Shown in pieces: positions 16,988 through 25,641 of a DNA stretch of 64,000 bases. Origin of the DNA: Phenylobacterium deserti. GTDB taxonomy: Bacteria > Pseudomonadota > Alphaproteobacteria > Caulobacterales > Caulobacteraceae. The notes below the pieces were generated by a model. That model was not told the origin of the DNA. It did not search any database and saw only the letters and a list, made by a program, of their open reading frames with translations. Location: NCBI GenBank assembly GCA_943332615.1, contig CALQQB010000003.1:124001-188000 (forward strand), read 5' to 3'. The number at the start of each line of letters is the position of its first letter. The stretch's first letter is position 1. Position numbers and translations under genes: made by a program.

Positions 16988-18334
16988 CTACCTCTTCGAC
17001 GCCGGGATCGGGTCGTTGGGCTTAAGCTTCTTGTCGAGCGCCTTGCCGTAGAGTTGCAAATCCAGCGCTGTTGGCTCCCGGCCAGGGATAGCGTCCAGTT
17101 TTTCGGCGGCGCGATCTTCGAGCGTCGCCATGCGCGGCGTGACGATGATCATCAGCTCGCTCTCCGAGCGTTTCCACCGCGAGGAGCGGAAAAGTGCGCC
17201 CAGCACCGGCAGGTCACCCACCCAGGGGGTCTGGTCGGCGTCGGTCTGGAAGCCCCGCTGGAACAGGCCGGCCATGATGAAGGTGTCGCCAGGCTTCAGC
17301 TCCAGGGTCGTGGACGCCTTGCGCACGATCAGGGCGGGCACGGTGATGCCCAGCACGGTCAGGGAATTGTTCGGGTCGAGCTGGGACACCTCGGGCTCGA
17401 CGTTCATCTTCACCCAGCCGTTGGTCTGCACGGTCGGGGTGAAGTTGAGCTTCACGCCATAGGGGCGGAACTGGATGGCGATCTTGCCCTGGTCTTCCGG
17501 CACCGGGAACGGGAACTCGCCGCCGGCCAGGAAGCTGGCCTTCTCGCCCGACATCGCCACCAGGTTGGGCCGCGCAAGGGTGCGGATCAGGCCACGCTGT
17601 TCCAGCGCGCCCAGCGCTGTGTCGATGGCGGTCTGGCCCGAACCTCCGAGGGTTTTCAGCAGGCCGGCCGGCGGAGCGAGACCGATCAGCCCCGTGCCGC
17701 TCGCGAAGCCCGCGGCGGTGTTGGCGATGCTGAAGTTGAAGCCGACATCCTGCAGCGCCGAGCGGCTGGCCTCGACGATGCGCACTTCCAGAACGACCTG
17801 CTGCGAAGCGCGGACCGTCAGGCGCGAGATGATACCGTCGGGTGCATATTTTTCGGCGATCTTCTCGGCGCCGGTCTGCACGCCAGTGTCGGAGACGTTG
17901 CCGGCCAGCATCAGCACTTCGCCCAGGTTGCGCACCTGGATCGGCTCTCCGGGGAAGGCGGCAGCCAGGTCCTGCTGCAGGCCGTCTGAATCGAAGCCGA
18001 CGCGCACGTCGATTACCTCGGCCAACTGACCGCCGCGGCCGTAGACCAGCATGTTGGTGGCCCCGAACTCGATGCCCTGGACGTAGAAGCTGGCATCGCT
18101 GGTGGCGGTGACCTTGGCGATTTCAGGCTGGGAAATGACGATCTTCGAGGCAGGGCTAGGCAGTCGGAACGACAGGGACTTGTCGCGGGGAACATGGATG
18201 GTCCGGCGCAGCACCGGCTCGCTGGCCAGCGTCTGAGCGCGCACCGGCGCGGGAAGCGCCGTCACGCCGGCGGCCAGGCTGAGGGCCATCAGCGCGTTCA
18301 GCGCCGTGCGGGGGAACTGTGCGACGGTGATCAT
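16988..18334 (-). CDS. cpaC: Tad pilus outer-membrane secretin CpaC/RcpA
   Basis: A 448-residue secretin. A signal peptide (residues 1-33, ending PAPVRAQ) is followed by the pilus-assembly N domain (about 45-125, 'VPRDKSLSFRLPSPASKI'), a BON/N1-like region (125-195) and the secretin C domain (200-420, with 'RPNLVAMSGEKASFLAGGEFP' and 'IMAGLF..WVGDLPVLGALF'). An upstream ATG at 18352 would overlap cpaB; the ATG at 18334 gives a normal signal peptide. It forms the outer-membrane pore for the pilus. Neither start has a strong ribosome-binding site. Confidence 0.92.
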   Translation of the reverse strand: MITVAQFPRTALNALMALSLAAGVTALPAPVRAQTLASEPVLRRTIHVPRDKSLSFRLPSPASKIVISQPEIAKVTATSDASFYVQGIEFGATNMLVYGRGGQLAEVIDVRVGFDSDGLQQDLAAAFPGEPIQVRNLGEVLMLAGNVSDTGVQTGAEKIAEKYAPDGIISRLTVRASQQVVLEVRIVEASRSALQDVGFNFSIANTAAGFASGTGLIGLAPPAGLLKTLGGSGQTAIDTALGALEQRGLIRTLARPNLVAMSGEKASFLAGGEFPFPVPEDQGKIAIQFRPYGVKLNFTPTVQTNGWVKMNVEPEVSQLDPNNSLTVLGITVPALIVRKASTTLELKPGDTFIMAGLFQRGFQTDADQTPWVGDLPVLGALFRSSRWKRSESELMIIVTPRMATLEDRAAEKLDAIPGREPTALDLQLYGKALDKKLKPNDPIPASKR

Positions 18335-18338
18335 GGGC

Positions 18339-19289
18339 TCAGCCGATCGCATCGACGCCGGCCGCGCCGGCCTTGGCGCCCGCCGCGGCGCCCACGCCGG
18401 TGATGTTGGGGAGGAAGGACGGCGCCGGGGCGGCCTTGCCGCGGGACGAGCTGCGCTTGGACGATTCGCCTTCGACGATCAGGATGCCCGAGTAGCCGGA
18501 GCCCGATCCCCGCGCGATCGTGCGCGCTGGGCCGGCCGAGCGCGAGCCTCCGCTCAGGAAGTCGCCGGTGCGCATCGGCGGTGCCGCCGCCACCTCGACC
18601 GCGCCGGTTTTGCGCAGCGCCAGCGACAGGGTGCCGAGGGTCGAGGCCACCGAGAGCTTCTGGCTGTCCTCGACCGAGACCTCCAGGGTGGCAGTGTTGG
18701 GGGTGGCCGGCTTGTCAGAGGTGGGGTCGGCATTCAGATCGACGCCCAGGAGGCGGGCGTTCTGGACCACGACGTAGGAAATGTAGGTGCGCTCCGGCGC
18801 CTGCGGGGTCAGGTCGCGCAGCAGCACCACATCGACATGGTCGCCCGGCAGGGCGTGGCCGCCGACGCCGGTCGCATCCGAGACCTTGAACGAATAGGCT
18901 CGCATGCCGTCGGCGATCTCGGCGGCGACAGTGGCGCGCCCGCCGGGGCCGGAGATCTTGGTGGTCAGCATGGCCTCGTGCTGGACCAGCGGGGTCAGCA
19001 CCACCGGCGGCTCGCCATGGTCGGCCCCCAGCACCTGCGCCACCGTGGTGAAGGCCCCCTGCGGGATGGCGTTCTCCGGCACCTTGATGACGATCAGCAT
19101 GCCCGCGTCCAGCTTCTCGCCGAACCTCAGCGGCCGAGCGGCCACCACCAGCGGCGAACCCTGGGCCTGCCCGGCGGTCGGAATCGCCCTGGCCGCTGCC
19201 GAGTTCGGCAGCGTCACCTTGGCGACGAACAGGGCGCCCAGGCCGAGGACTGCCGACGCGGCGAGGCTGATGATGGTTACGACGCGCAT
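18339..19289 (-). CDS. cpaB: Flp pilus assembly protein CpaB/RcpC
   Basis: A 316-residue periplasmic protein with an N-terminal membrane anchor (7-28) and SAF/RcpC domains (about 45-230; 'PLRFGEKLDAGMLIVIKVPENAIPQGAF', 'LPGDHVDVVLLRD'). The C-terminal ~70 residues are Ser/Gly/Ala-rich and probably disordered. CpaB contacts the secretin in Tad systems. It is the first gene of the leftward tad operon; the ~170 bases upstream should carry the promoter, but I see no convincing element. Confidence 0.9.
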   Translation of the reverse strand: MRVVTIISLAASAVLGLGALFVAKVTLPNSAAARAIPTAGQAQGSPLVVAARPLRFGEKLDAGMLIVIKVPENAIPQGAFTTVAQVLGADHGEPPVVLTPLVQHEAMLTTKISGPGGRATVAAEIADGMRAYSFKVSDATGVGGHALPGDHVDVVLLRDLTPQAPERTYISYVVVQNARLLGVDLNADPTSDKPATPNTATLEVSVEDSQKLSVASTLGTLSLALRKTGAVEVAAAPPMRTGDFLSGGSRSAGPARTIARGSGSGYSGILIVEGESSKRSSSRGKAAPAPSFLPNITGVGAAAGAKAGAAGVDAIG

Positions 19290-19462
19290 GGGATGACCCG
19301 AATTCCCGTTCTATCTCCGGACGTTAACGACAACGGCCTTGCGATATCGCCAACAGATACGGTGAACGGCGCGCCAACGATTCTGAACAAGAGCGTTCGA
19401 GGCTCGCCTTCGCCCGGTGGGTGCGGCTAGGGTCTTCCGCAAACGCGAATAGGAGAACGCAA

Positions 19463-20392
19463 ATGAAGGTCAGGCGCCTCGGTAACTCCGGTCTCAAGGT
19501 CAGTGTCGTCGGCCTCGGCTGCAACAACTTCGGCATGCGGATCGACGCGGCACAGACCCAGACCGTGGTCGATGCGGCGATCGAGGCCGGCATCACCCTG
19601 TTCGACACGGCCGATGTCTATGGCGGGACCAAATCCGAGGAGTTCCTGGGCGCGGCGCTGGGTAAGCGACGGCATGATATCGTGCTAGCGACCAAATTTG
19701 GCATGTCGGTGGGCGGTGATCCGAAGAAAAAAGGTGGATCTCGCAAGTGGATCATGCAGGCGGTTGAAGACAGCTTGCGACGATTGGGCACCGACTACAT
19801 CGACCTCTACCAGCACCACTCGCCAGATGCTGACACGCCGGTCGATGAAACCCTGCGCGCGCTGGACGACCTGGTGACCCAGGGCAAGGTCCGCTACCTC
19901 GGAAACTCCAACTACAATGGTTGGCAGATTGCAAATGCCGACTGGACATCGGCCGGGCAGAGCCGCTTCGTTTCGGCCCAGAACCTCTATTCCCTGTTGG
20001 AGCGCGGCGTGGAGACGGAGGTGCTGCCGGCGTGCGAGCACTTCGGGCTGGGCTTCCTGCCGTTCTTCCCGCTGGCGTCGGGCCTGCTCAGCGGCAAGTA
20101 CAAGCGCGGCGCAGCCCCGCCCGAGGGCACCCGGCTTGCCGCCTGGGGCGCCCGGGGCGCACAGGCCATGAGCGATGCTAATTTCGACAAGGTTGAGCCC
20201 CTGGAAGCCTGGGCGGCCGAGCGCGGCCACACTCTGCTGGAACTCGCCTTCGCCTGGCTGCTGGGCCACGAGGTTGTATCCTCGGTGATCGCCGGCGCGA
20301 CCTCGCCCGAGCAGATCAAGGTGAACGCGGCGACGGCGGAATGGCGGTTGACGCAGGAAGAGGTCGAGGAGGTGGGCAAGCTGGTCGGCTGA
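19463..20392 (+). CDS. Aldo/keto reductase
   Basis: A 309-residue NADPH-dependent oxidoreductase of the AKR superfamily (TIM barrel). The catalytic tetrad is visible: Asp and Tyr in FDTADVYGG (about 49-57), Lys in LATKFG (about 77) and His in LYQHHSPD. The start ATG is preceded by AGGAGA. The closest type is the YghZ/AKR5-like group acting on small aldehydes and ketones; the substrate is not identifiable. A large palindromic repeat separates it from the CoA transferase gene. Confidence 0.92.
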   Translation: MKVRRLGNSGLKVSVVGLGCNNFGMRIDAAQTQTVVDAAIEAGITLFDTADVYGGTKSEEFLGAALGKRRHDIVLATKFGMSVGGDPKKKGGSRKWIMQAVEDSLRRLGTDYIDLYQHHSPDADTPVDETLRALDDLVTQGKVRYLGNSNYNGWQIANADWTSAGQSRFVSAQNLYSLLERGVETEVLPACEHFGLGFLPFFPLASGLLSGKYKRGAAPPEGTRLAAWGARGAQAMSDANFDKVEPLEAWAAERGHTLLELAFAWLLGHEVVSSVIAGATSPEQIKVNAATAEWRLTQEEVEEVGKLVG

Positions 20393-20538
20393 CCTTCCCT
20401 CCCTTAATGGGGAGGGACAGACCGCGAAGTGGTCAGGGTGGGGAAGTCGGGATCAAACTCCGGCTCCGCATTCTGGGCCACGCTTCCCCACCCTGCTCGC
20501 CTGTGGCGAGCTGTCCCTCCCCATTAAGGGAGGGAAGG
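20393..20538. repeat. Large nested palindromic intergenic repeat
   Basis: A 27-base perfect inverted repeat (20393-20419 and 20512-20538; CCTTCCCTCCC... paired with ...GGGAGGGAAGG) encloses a second perfect pair, CAGGGTGGGGAAG at 20434-20446 and CTTCCCCACCCTG at 20483-20495. Each outer arm is also a small hairpin. The element fills the gap between the aldo/keto reductase and CoA transferase genes and ends eight bases before the latter's ATG. Its architecture matches the element inside glcF at 38418-38520. Confidence 0.9.
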
Positions 20539-20545
20539 AGACCGC

Positions 20546-21766
20546 ATGTACGATCTTCTCAAAGGCCTGCGCGTCGTCGATGTCTCGGCCTTCGTGGCAG
20601 GGCCGACGTGCGGACTCTACCTGGCGCAGATGGGGGCCGAGGTGATCCGGGTCGATACCGTCGGCGGCGGACCGGACTTCCGCCGGTGGCCGCTCACCGA
20701 GAACGGCTCGAGCCTCTACTGGGAGGCGCTGAACAAGTCGAAGAAGTCGGTCGCCATCGACCTCACCCGGCCTGAGGGCCGCGAGTTGGTGCAGCGGCTG
20801 GCCGCCGCGCCCGGCGATGACGCCGGTCTATTCGTCACCAACTTTCCGGTCGAGGGCTTCCTCTCCTACGAGAACCTGCGGAAGCTCCGCGAGGACCTGA
20901 TCTGCGTGCGGGTGATGGGCTGGGCCGACGGGTCCCAGGGCATGGACTACACGATCAACTCGGCGCTTGGGCTGCCGCTGATGACCGGGCCGGTCGGCGA
21001 CGACAAGCCAGTGAACCATGTGCTGGCCGCCTGGGACCTGCTCACCGGCGCCTACTGCGCGTTTGGCCTAGTCGCGGCGCTGCTGGCCCGGAGCCGGGGT
21101 GCGGGCGGGCGGGAGATCCGGTGCTCGCTCTCCGATGTCGGGGCCTCCACCATGGCCAACCTGGGCTTCATGGCCGAGACGATGTTCACCGGCCATCAGC
21201 GCCCGCGCATGGGCAACGATATTTTCGGCGCTTTCGGCCGCGACTTCACCACCAAGGATGGCCAGAAGCTGATGCTGCTCTGCATCACGCCGCGCCAATG
21301 GTCCAAGGCGCTGGAAGCGCTGGGCATCGGCGGCGCCGTCGCCGAGGTCGAGGCTGCGCTGGGCGTTTCCTTCGCGAAGGACGAAGGCCTGCGTTTCACG
21401 CATCGCGACCGGCTCTACCCCCTGTTCGAGCGGGCGTTCGCAGCCAGGACCGCCGCCGAACTGGCGCCGGCCTTCGACGCCGGCGGCGTCACCTGGGGCG
21501 CTTACCAGACGCTGGAGGCGGCGCTGGAGGATCCGCGCCTCTATAAGGACAACCCGGTCTTCTCGACCATCCGCCATCCCTCGGGCCTCGACTACCCGGC
21601 CCCTGGCGCCATGGGCACGATCCCGCAGGACGAACGCCGGCCCGCCGTCGCGGCGGCAAAGCTAGGCCAGCACACAGACCAGGTTCTGGCGGACGTGCTG
21701 GGGCTGAGCGGCGTGGAGATTGGCCGCCTGCACGACGCGGGCGTCGTGGCCGGCCCGACATCTTGA
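20546..21766 (+). CDS. CoA transferase family III (CaiB/BaiF)
   Basis: A 406-residue class III CoA transferase. Such enzymes move CoA between carboxylic acids through aspartyl-CoA anhydride intermediates. The N-terminal 'LKGLRVVDVSAFVAGPTCGLYLAQMGAEVIRV' and 'NKSKKSVAIDLTRPEGRE' segments are typical, and the likely catalytic Asp is in AAWDLLTGAY near residue 162, where family members usually have Y-x-D-x-x-T-G. The GGREI..SL segment marks the linker. The substrate is unknown. The start follows the palindrome, with GGAAGGAG as ribosome-binding site partly within it. Confidence 0.9.
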   Translation: MYDLLKGLRVVDVSAFVAGPTCGLYLAQMGAEVIRVDTVGGGPDFRRWPLTENGSSLYWEALNKSKKSVAIDLTRPEGRELVQRLAAAPGDDAGLFVTNFPVEGFLSYENLRKLREDLICVRVMGWADGSQGMDYTINSALGLPLMTGPVGDDKPVNHVLAAWDLLTGAYCAFGLVAALLARSRGAGGREIRCSLSDVGASTMANLGFMAETMFTGHQRPRMGNDIFGAFGRDFTTKDGQKLMLLCITPRQWSKALEALGIGGAVAEVEAALGVSFAKDEGLRFTHRDRLYPLFERAFAARTAAELAPAFDAGGVTWGAYQTLEAALEDPRLYKDNPVFSTIRHPSGLDYPAPGAMGTIPQDERRPAVAAAKLGQHTDQVLADVLGLSGVEIGRLHDAGVVAGPTS

Positions 21767-22749
21767 GAGGGCTCAAGCTGGCGGCGTTGGCCGCCGCCCT
21801 GCTGTTTGCGGCGCCCGCGGCCCAGGCCGCGGACGCCTATCGCGCGCCGCGGACGCTGTATGGCCAACCGGATCTTCAGGGCGTCTGGAACACCAATTTC
21901 GTCCTGCCGCTTGAGGCGCCCGCGACCGGTGCACCGCCGCTGGTGCTCCCGGAGACCGAGGCCAGGGCGCATGCCCAACGGCTGGCGGCAGGCGTCCGTG
22001 CGCTGAAAGCCTTAGAGCAGGACCCCGAGGTGGCCGAGCTCAGCTACAGTTCGGAGCGGATGGGCCTCGGGATCGTGCGCGGGGAGCGCCGGACCCGCCA
22101 GATCGTTCAGCCGGCCGACGGACGGCTCCCGGTGACTCCCGCCGCGCGGCGCGGCATCACCTTCGTGGAGATCACCCTGCGCAACAGCTCCGAGGCGCCG
22201 TTCCCGACCGATGGTCCGGAGCAGCGGCCGAACTGGGAGCGATGCGTCGTCGGCCAGGGCCAGCCGCCGATCGCGATTGTCACCGACATCAACCCGCGCC
22301 AGATCCTGCAGACCCGCGCCGCCGTCGTGATCCTGTCCGAATACGGGCCCGATCTTCGCGTCATACCTTTCGCAGCCAAACACAGCGGGGACGTGGCCAA
22401 GGCTTCGGCGCTCGGCGATTCCATCGCCCGCTGGGAGAGCGATACGCTGGTCATCGAGACCATCGGACTGCCGGCGCGCGACACGATCCGACCGCTCCCC
22501 ACCTTGCTGGTGCCGACCGGTGCGACTGTTATCGAACGCTACACCCGCGTGTCGGATAAGGCCTTGCTCTACCAATACACGGTGGTCGATCCTGCGATCT
22601 ACACGGCGCCCTGGCTGGCCGAGTACGAGCTCGCCAAGAGCGCGTCCCCAATCTACGAGTTCGCCTGCCATGAGGGGAACTACTCGCTCCCGAACATTCT
22701 GGCCGGCGCCCGTCGGCGCGAGCGGTATGCGGCTGCCGCCCCGCGGTGA
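21763..22749 (+). CDS. Exported protein of unknown function
   Basis: A 328-residue protein with a TTG start that overlaps the CoA transferase stop (TTGA). A clear signal peptide (residues 1-23, ending AAQAAD) is followed by 'YGQPDLQGVWNTNF', an opening shared by a large family of uncharacterised periplasmic proteins common in Caulobacter, sphingomonads and Acidobacteria. The middle contains 'GDSIARWESDTLVIETIG' and an 'IERYTRVSD' segment, and the C terminus 'YEFACHEGNYSLPNIL' carries a conserved Cys-His pair. Translational coupling suggests it belongs with the CoA transferase. No function is known to me. Confidence 0.8.
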   Translation: MRGLKLAALAAALLFAAPAAQAADAYRAPRTLYGQPDLQGVWNTNFVLPLEAPATGAPPLVLPETEARAHAQRLAAGVRALKALEQDPEVAELSYSSERMGLGIVRGERRTRQIVQPADGRLPVTPAARRGITFVEITLRNSSEAPFPTDGPEQRPNWERCVVGQGQPPIAIVTDINPRQILQTRAAVVILSEYGPDLRVIPFAAKHSGDVAKASALGDSIARWESDTLVIETIGLPARDTIRPLPTLLVPTGATVIERYTRVSDKALLYQYTVVDPAIYTAPWLAEYELAKSASPIYEFACHEGNYSLPNILAGARRRERYAAAAPR

Positions 22750-22767
22750 TCCGCGTCTGGTTGCCGC

Positions 22768-23742
22768 CTAAACCCGGTCGTTGCGGCGCAGGTGCTCGCG
22801 GAGGATGGCGTTGTAGGCGTCGCCGTGGGTGGCGGTGAGCGCATGACCTGCGGCCGGGATCACCGCCAGCCTCGCGCCTCGCACGCGTGCAACCATCGGC
22901 TTCAGGACATCGGCGGTCATCTCGTCGAACTGGCCGCAGATGAACTGCGTCGGCGCGGCGATGCGCGGCAGCAGCGGCTCACCGTCGTAAGTCCGCAAGC
23001 TCCCGGTCGCGGCGATCTCGCCCGTGCCCCACATGGCCTTGTAGAGCACGGGGTTGGTGGCGAGCTTGTGCTCTGCTCCATAGTCGCGGACGTAGTCTGG
23101 CACTGGAGCCCGCGCCATGTAGTGGCTGTAGAAGACGCCCATCGCCTGTTGGTAGGCAGCGGTATCGGTGGCGCCCGACGCCTCGCTGGCGCGGATGGTG
23201 CGGATGACATCTGGCGGCAGCTTGGCGAGGTTGGCTGAGGTGCTGCGCTGCCAGCTCTTCGTCGAGATCAGCGGGCTGCCCAGGGTGACGCTGGCGAGGC
23301 CAGAAGGCTGGCGGGCCGCGTACTCCAGCGCGATGGTCGAGCCCCAGGAGTGGCCGACGAAATGCAGCCGGGGCAGGTCGAAGGCGGCGCGCAAGGCATC
23401 CACCTCCGAGACGAACCGCTCCACGATCCAGTTCGCCGGGTCGTTGGGGTGATCGGAGAGACCGCAGTCCAGCTGGTCGTAGAGGATCACCGCGCGCTCG
23501 TCGGCCAGCGCCAGCTGCGGCAGAAAGCTGGTGTGGTGCGATCCGGGTCCGCCATGGGCGAAGATCACCGGCGCGCGCGGGCCCTTCAGGTCGCCGTTGG
23601 CCCGGGCGTAGATGTGGCCGCCGCGAACCGGCACGCGCAGTTCGCGTTCGGGCGACGGCAGGGTCCAGGTCTGAGCGCGGGCGGCGAGCGGCGCTGCGGA
23701 CGCCGCGAGGCCAACCAGGAAAGCGCGACGGTCCAGGTACAT
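22768..23742 (-). CDS. Exported alpha/beta hydrolase, proline iminopeptidase-like
   Basis: A 324-residue hydrolase with a Tat-like signal (DRRAFLVGLAAS, residues 4-15) ending near ARAQ (residue 24). HGGPG (about 64-68) forms the oxyanion hole and GHSWGS carries the nucleophile serine; the acid is probably in CGQFDEMT and the histidine in AAGHAL. HGGPG plus GHSWGS is the pattern of proline iminopeptidases and tricorn-factor-like peptidases (S33). It starts seven bases after the carboxylase alpha stop, so it ends a four-gene operon with ligase and carboxylase genes, where an esterase or amidase role feeding that pathway is possible. Confidence 0.85.
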   Translation of the reverse strand: MYLDRRAFLVGLAASAAPLAARAQTWTLPSPERELRVPVRGGHIYARANGDLKGPRAPVIFAHGGPGSHHTSFLPQLALADERAVILYDQLDCGLSDHPNDPANWIVERFVSEVDALRAAFDLPRLHFVGHSWGSTIALEYAARQPSGLASVTLGSPLISTKSWQRSTSANLAKLPPDVIRTIRASEASGATDTAAYQQAMGVFYSHYMARAPVPDYVRDYGAEHKLATNPVLYKAMWGTGEIAATGSLRTYDGEPLLPRIAAPTQFICGQFDEMTADVLKPMVARVRGARLAVIPAAGHALTATHGDAYNAILREHLRRNDRV

Positions 23743-23749
23743 CGCCGCC

Positions 23750-25636
23750 TCAGTCCGCGATGAGACGGACGAGGACCGAGCCCTCGGTCACCTGGGCGCC
23801 CAGTTCGCAGGTCACGATCTCAACCTTGCCGTCGAAAGGCGCGGCCAGCGCGTGTTCCATCTTCATGGCCTCCAGGGTCAGCAGCGGCTGGCCCTTCTTC
23901 ACCGTGTCGCCGGCCTTGACCGACAGCTGGGCGACCTTGCCGGGCATCGGCGCGCGGACCTGCCCGTCGCCGGCCGCTCCGCTATCGCCATCGGCGGACG
24001 GTGGGTGGTCGCGGAACACAAAGGCTTCGCCGCCCTCGAACACCACCACCTCATCCTCGGCGACGAGGAAAACGATGCGCGACGGCTCGGCCGCCATCGC
24101 CACCTCGACGGCGATATCGCCGAGAAAGGCGTGGGTCGTGGCGATCGGCGGGGCGTTCAGGCGGAAGCCCTTGAGGTCGACCCAGGGCGTCGCCTCGCGG
24201 GCTGCCCGTTCCACGCCCTCGCGGAACGCCCAGCCGGCGGTAGCCAGCGCCTCGAGCGACGGCTCGGCCGGTGCAGTCAGGGCCTCCAGTTCGTGGCCGA
24301 TCAATCCCGTGTCCATCGCGCCAGCGATGAAGTCCGGCATCTCCAGGCAGCGGACCAGGAACCCGGCGTTGGTCTTCACCGGCCAGACCTCGACCTCCGC
24401 GCAGGCCTCGGCGAGGTCGGCGATCGCCTGCTCGCGGGTGGGGGCGTGGGCGATCAGCTTGGCGATCATCGGGTCGTAGAAGGGGCTGATGGCGTCCCCC
24501 TCCTCCACGCCTGTGTCGGCGCGCACGTTCTCCGGCAAGGCGAACCGCTCCAGTCGGCCGATCGAGGGCAGGAAGCCGGAGGCTGGATTTTCAGCGTACA
24601 GGCGCGCCTCCACGGCGTGGCCGTTGATCGTGATCTCGTGCTGCTTCAGCGGCAGCGGCTCGCCGGCGGCGACGCGGAACTGCCATTCCACTAGGTCCAG
24701 GCCGGTGACCATCTCGGTGACCGGATGCTCCACCTGCAGGCGGGTGTTCATCTCCATGAACCAGATGCGGTCGCCACGCAGGCCGGCCGAGGCGTCGGCG
24801 ATGAACTCGACCGTGCCGGCGCCGACGTAGCCCACCGCCTGGGCGGCCTTCACGGCGGCGGAGGTGACGGCGTCACGGGTGGCGTCGCTCATGCCCGGGG
24901 CGGGCGCCTCCTCGATCACTTTCTGGTGGCGGCGCTGCAGCGAGCAGTCGCGCTCAAACAGGTGGACGACATTGCCGTGGCTGTCCCCGAACACCTGCAC
25001 CTCGATGTGGCGCGGGCGGGTGACGAAGGTTTCCAGCAGCACCCGGTCGTCACCGAAGCTGGCCTTGGCCTCGCGCTGGCAGGAGGCGAGCGCCGCGTCG
25101 AAATCGCTGGCGGCCTCGACCAGCCGCATGCCCTTGCCGCCGCCGCCGGCCACCGCCTTGATCAGCACCGGATAGCCGATCTTGCCAGCCTCGGCGGCCA
25201 GGGTTCGAGCCGACTGGTCCTCGCCCAGATAGCCCGGCGTGACAGGAACACCTGCCTTGGCCATCAGCGACTTGGCCGCGTCCTTCAGGCCCATGGCGCG
25301 GATAGCGCCTGGGGGAGGCCCGATCCAGATCAGGCCGGCCTTGGCCACCGCTTCGGCGAACTCGGCGTTCTCGGAGAGAAAACCATAGCCCGGATGGATC
25401 GCTTCGGCGCCAGCAGCCTGGGCGGCCGCGATGATCCGCTCGCCGACCAGATAGCTCTCGCGCGCCGGGGCGGGGCCGATCAGCACCGCCCGGTCGGCAT
25501 CGCGAACATGGGCGGCGTCGCGGTCGGCCTCGGAGAAGACCGCGATCGTCTCGATGCCGAGCTGGCGCGCGGTCGCGAACACCCGGCGGGCGATTTCACC
25601 ACGGTTGGCGACGAGGACGGATTTGAACATGGCCAT
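23750..25636 (-). CDS. Acyl-CoA carboxylase alpha subunit (biotin carboxylase + BCCP)
   Basis: A 628-residue biotin-dependent carboxylase subunit. The biotin carboxylase domain occupies about residues 1-450 (VLVANRGEIARRV at the start, GGGGKGMRLV ATP-grasp loop, 'EMNTRLQVEHPVTEM'), and the BCCP domain is at the C terminus with biotin lysine in EAMKMEH. It partners with the adjacent beta subunit. The organisation and size match methylcrotonyl-CoA carboxylase (MccA/LiuD) and geranyl-CoA carboxylase (AtuF). An ATG six bases later (MFKSVL) is an equally good start. Confidence 0.93.
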   Translation of the reverse strand: MAMFKSVLVANRGEIARRVFATARQLGIETIAVFSEADRDAAHVRDADRAVLIGPAPARESYLVGERIIAAAQAAGAEAIHPGYGFLSENAEFAEAVAKAGLIWIGPPPGAIRAMGLKDAAKSLMAKAGVPVTPGYLGEDQSARTLAAEAGKIGYPVLIKAVAGGGGKGMRLVEAASDFDAALASCQREAKASFGDDRVLLETFVTRPRHIEVQVFGDSHGNVVHLFERDCSLQRRHQKVIEEAPAPGMSDATRDAVTSAAVKAAQAVGYVGAGTVEFIADASAGLRGDRIWFMEMNTRLQVEHPVTEMVTGLDLVEWQFRVAAGEPLPLKQHEITINGHAVEARLYAENPASGFLPSIGRLERFALPENVRADTGVEEGDAISPFYDPMIAKLIAHAPTREQAIADLAEACAEVEVWPVKTNAGFLVRCLEMPDFIAGAMDTGLIGHELEALTAPAEPSLEALATAGWAFREGVERAAREATPWVDLKGFRLNAPPIATTHAFLGDIAVEVAMAAEPSRIVFLVAEDEVVVFEGGEAFVFRDHPPSADGDSGAAGDGQVRAPMPGKVAQLSVKAGDTVKKGQPLLTLEAMKMEHALAAPFDGKVEIVTCELGAQVTEGSVLVRLIAD

Positions 25637-25641
25637 CTTCG

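Noticed and set aside
16472..17989. Plus-strand open frame over cpaE/cpaC (505 codons)
   Set aside because: Antisense shadow of two intact tad genes; no start context and no domain.
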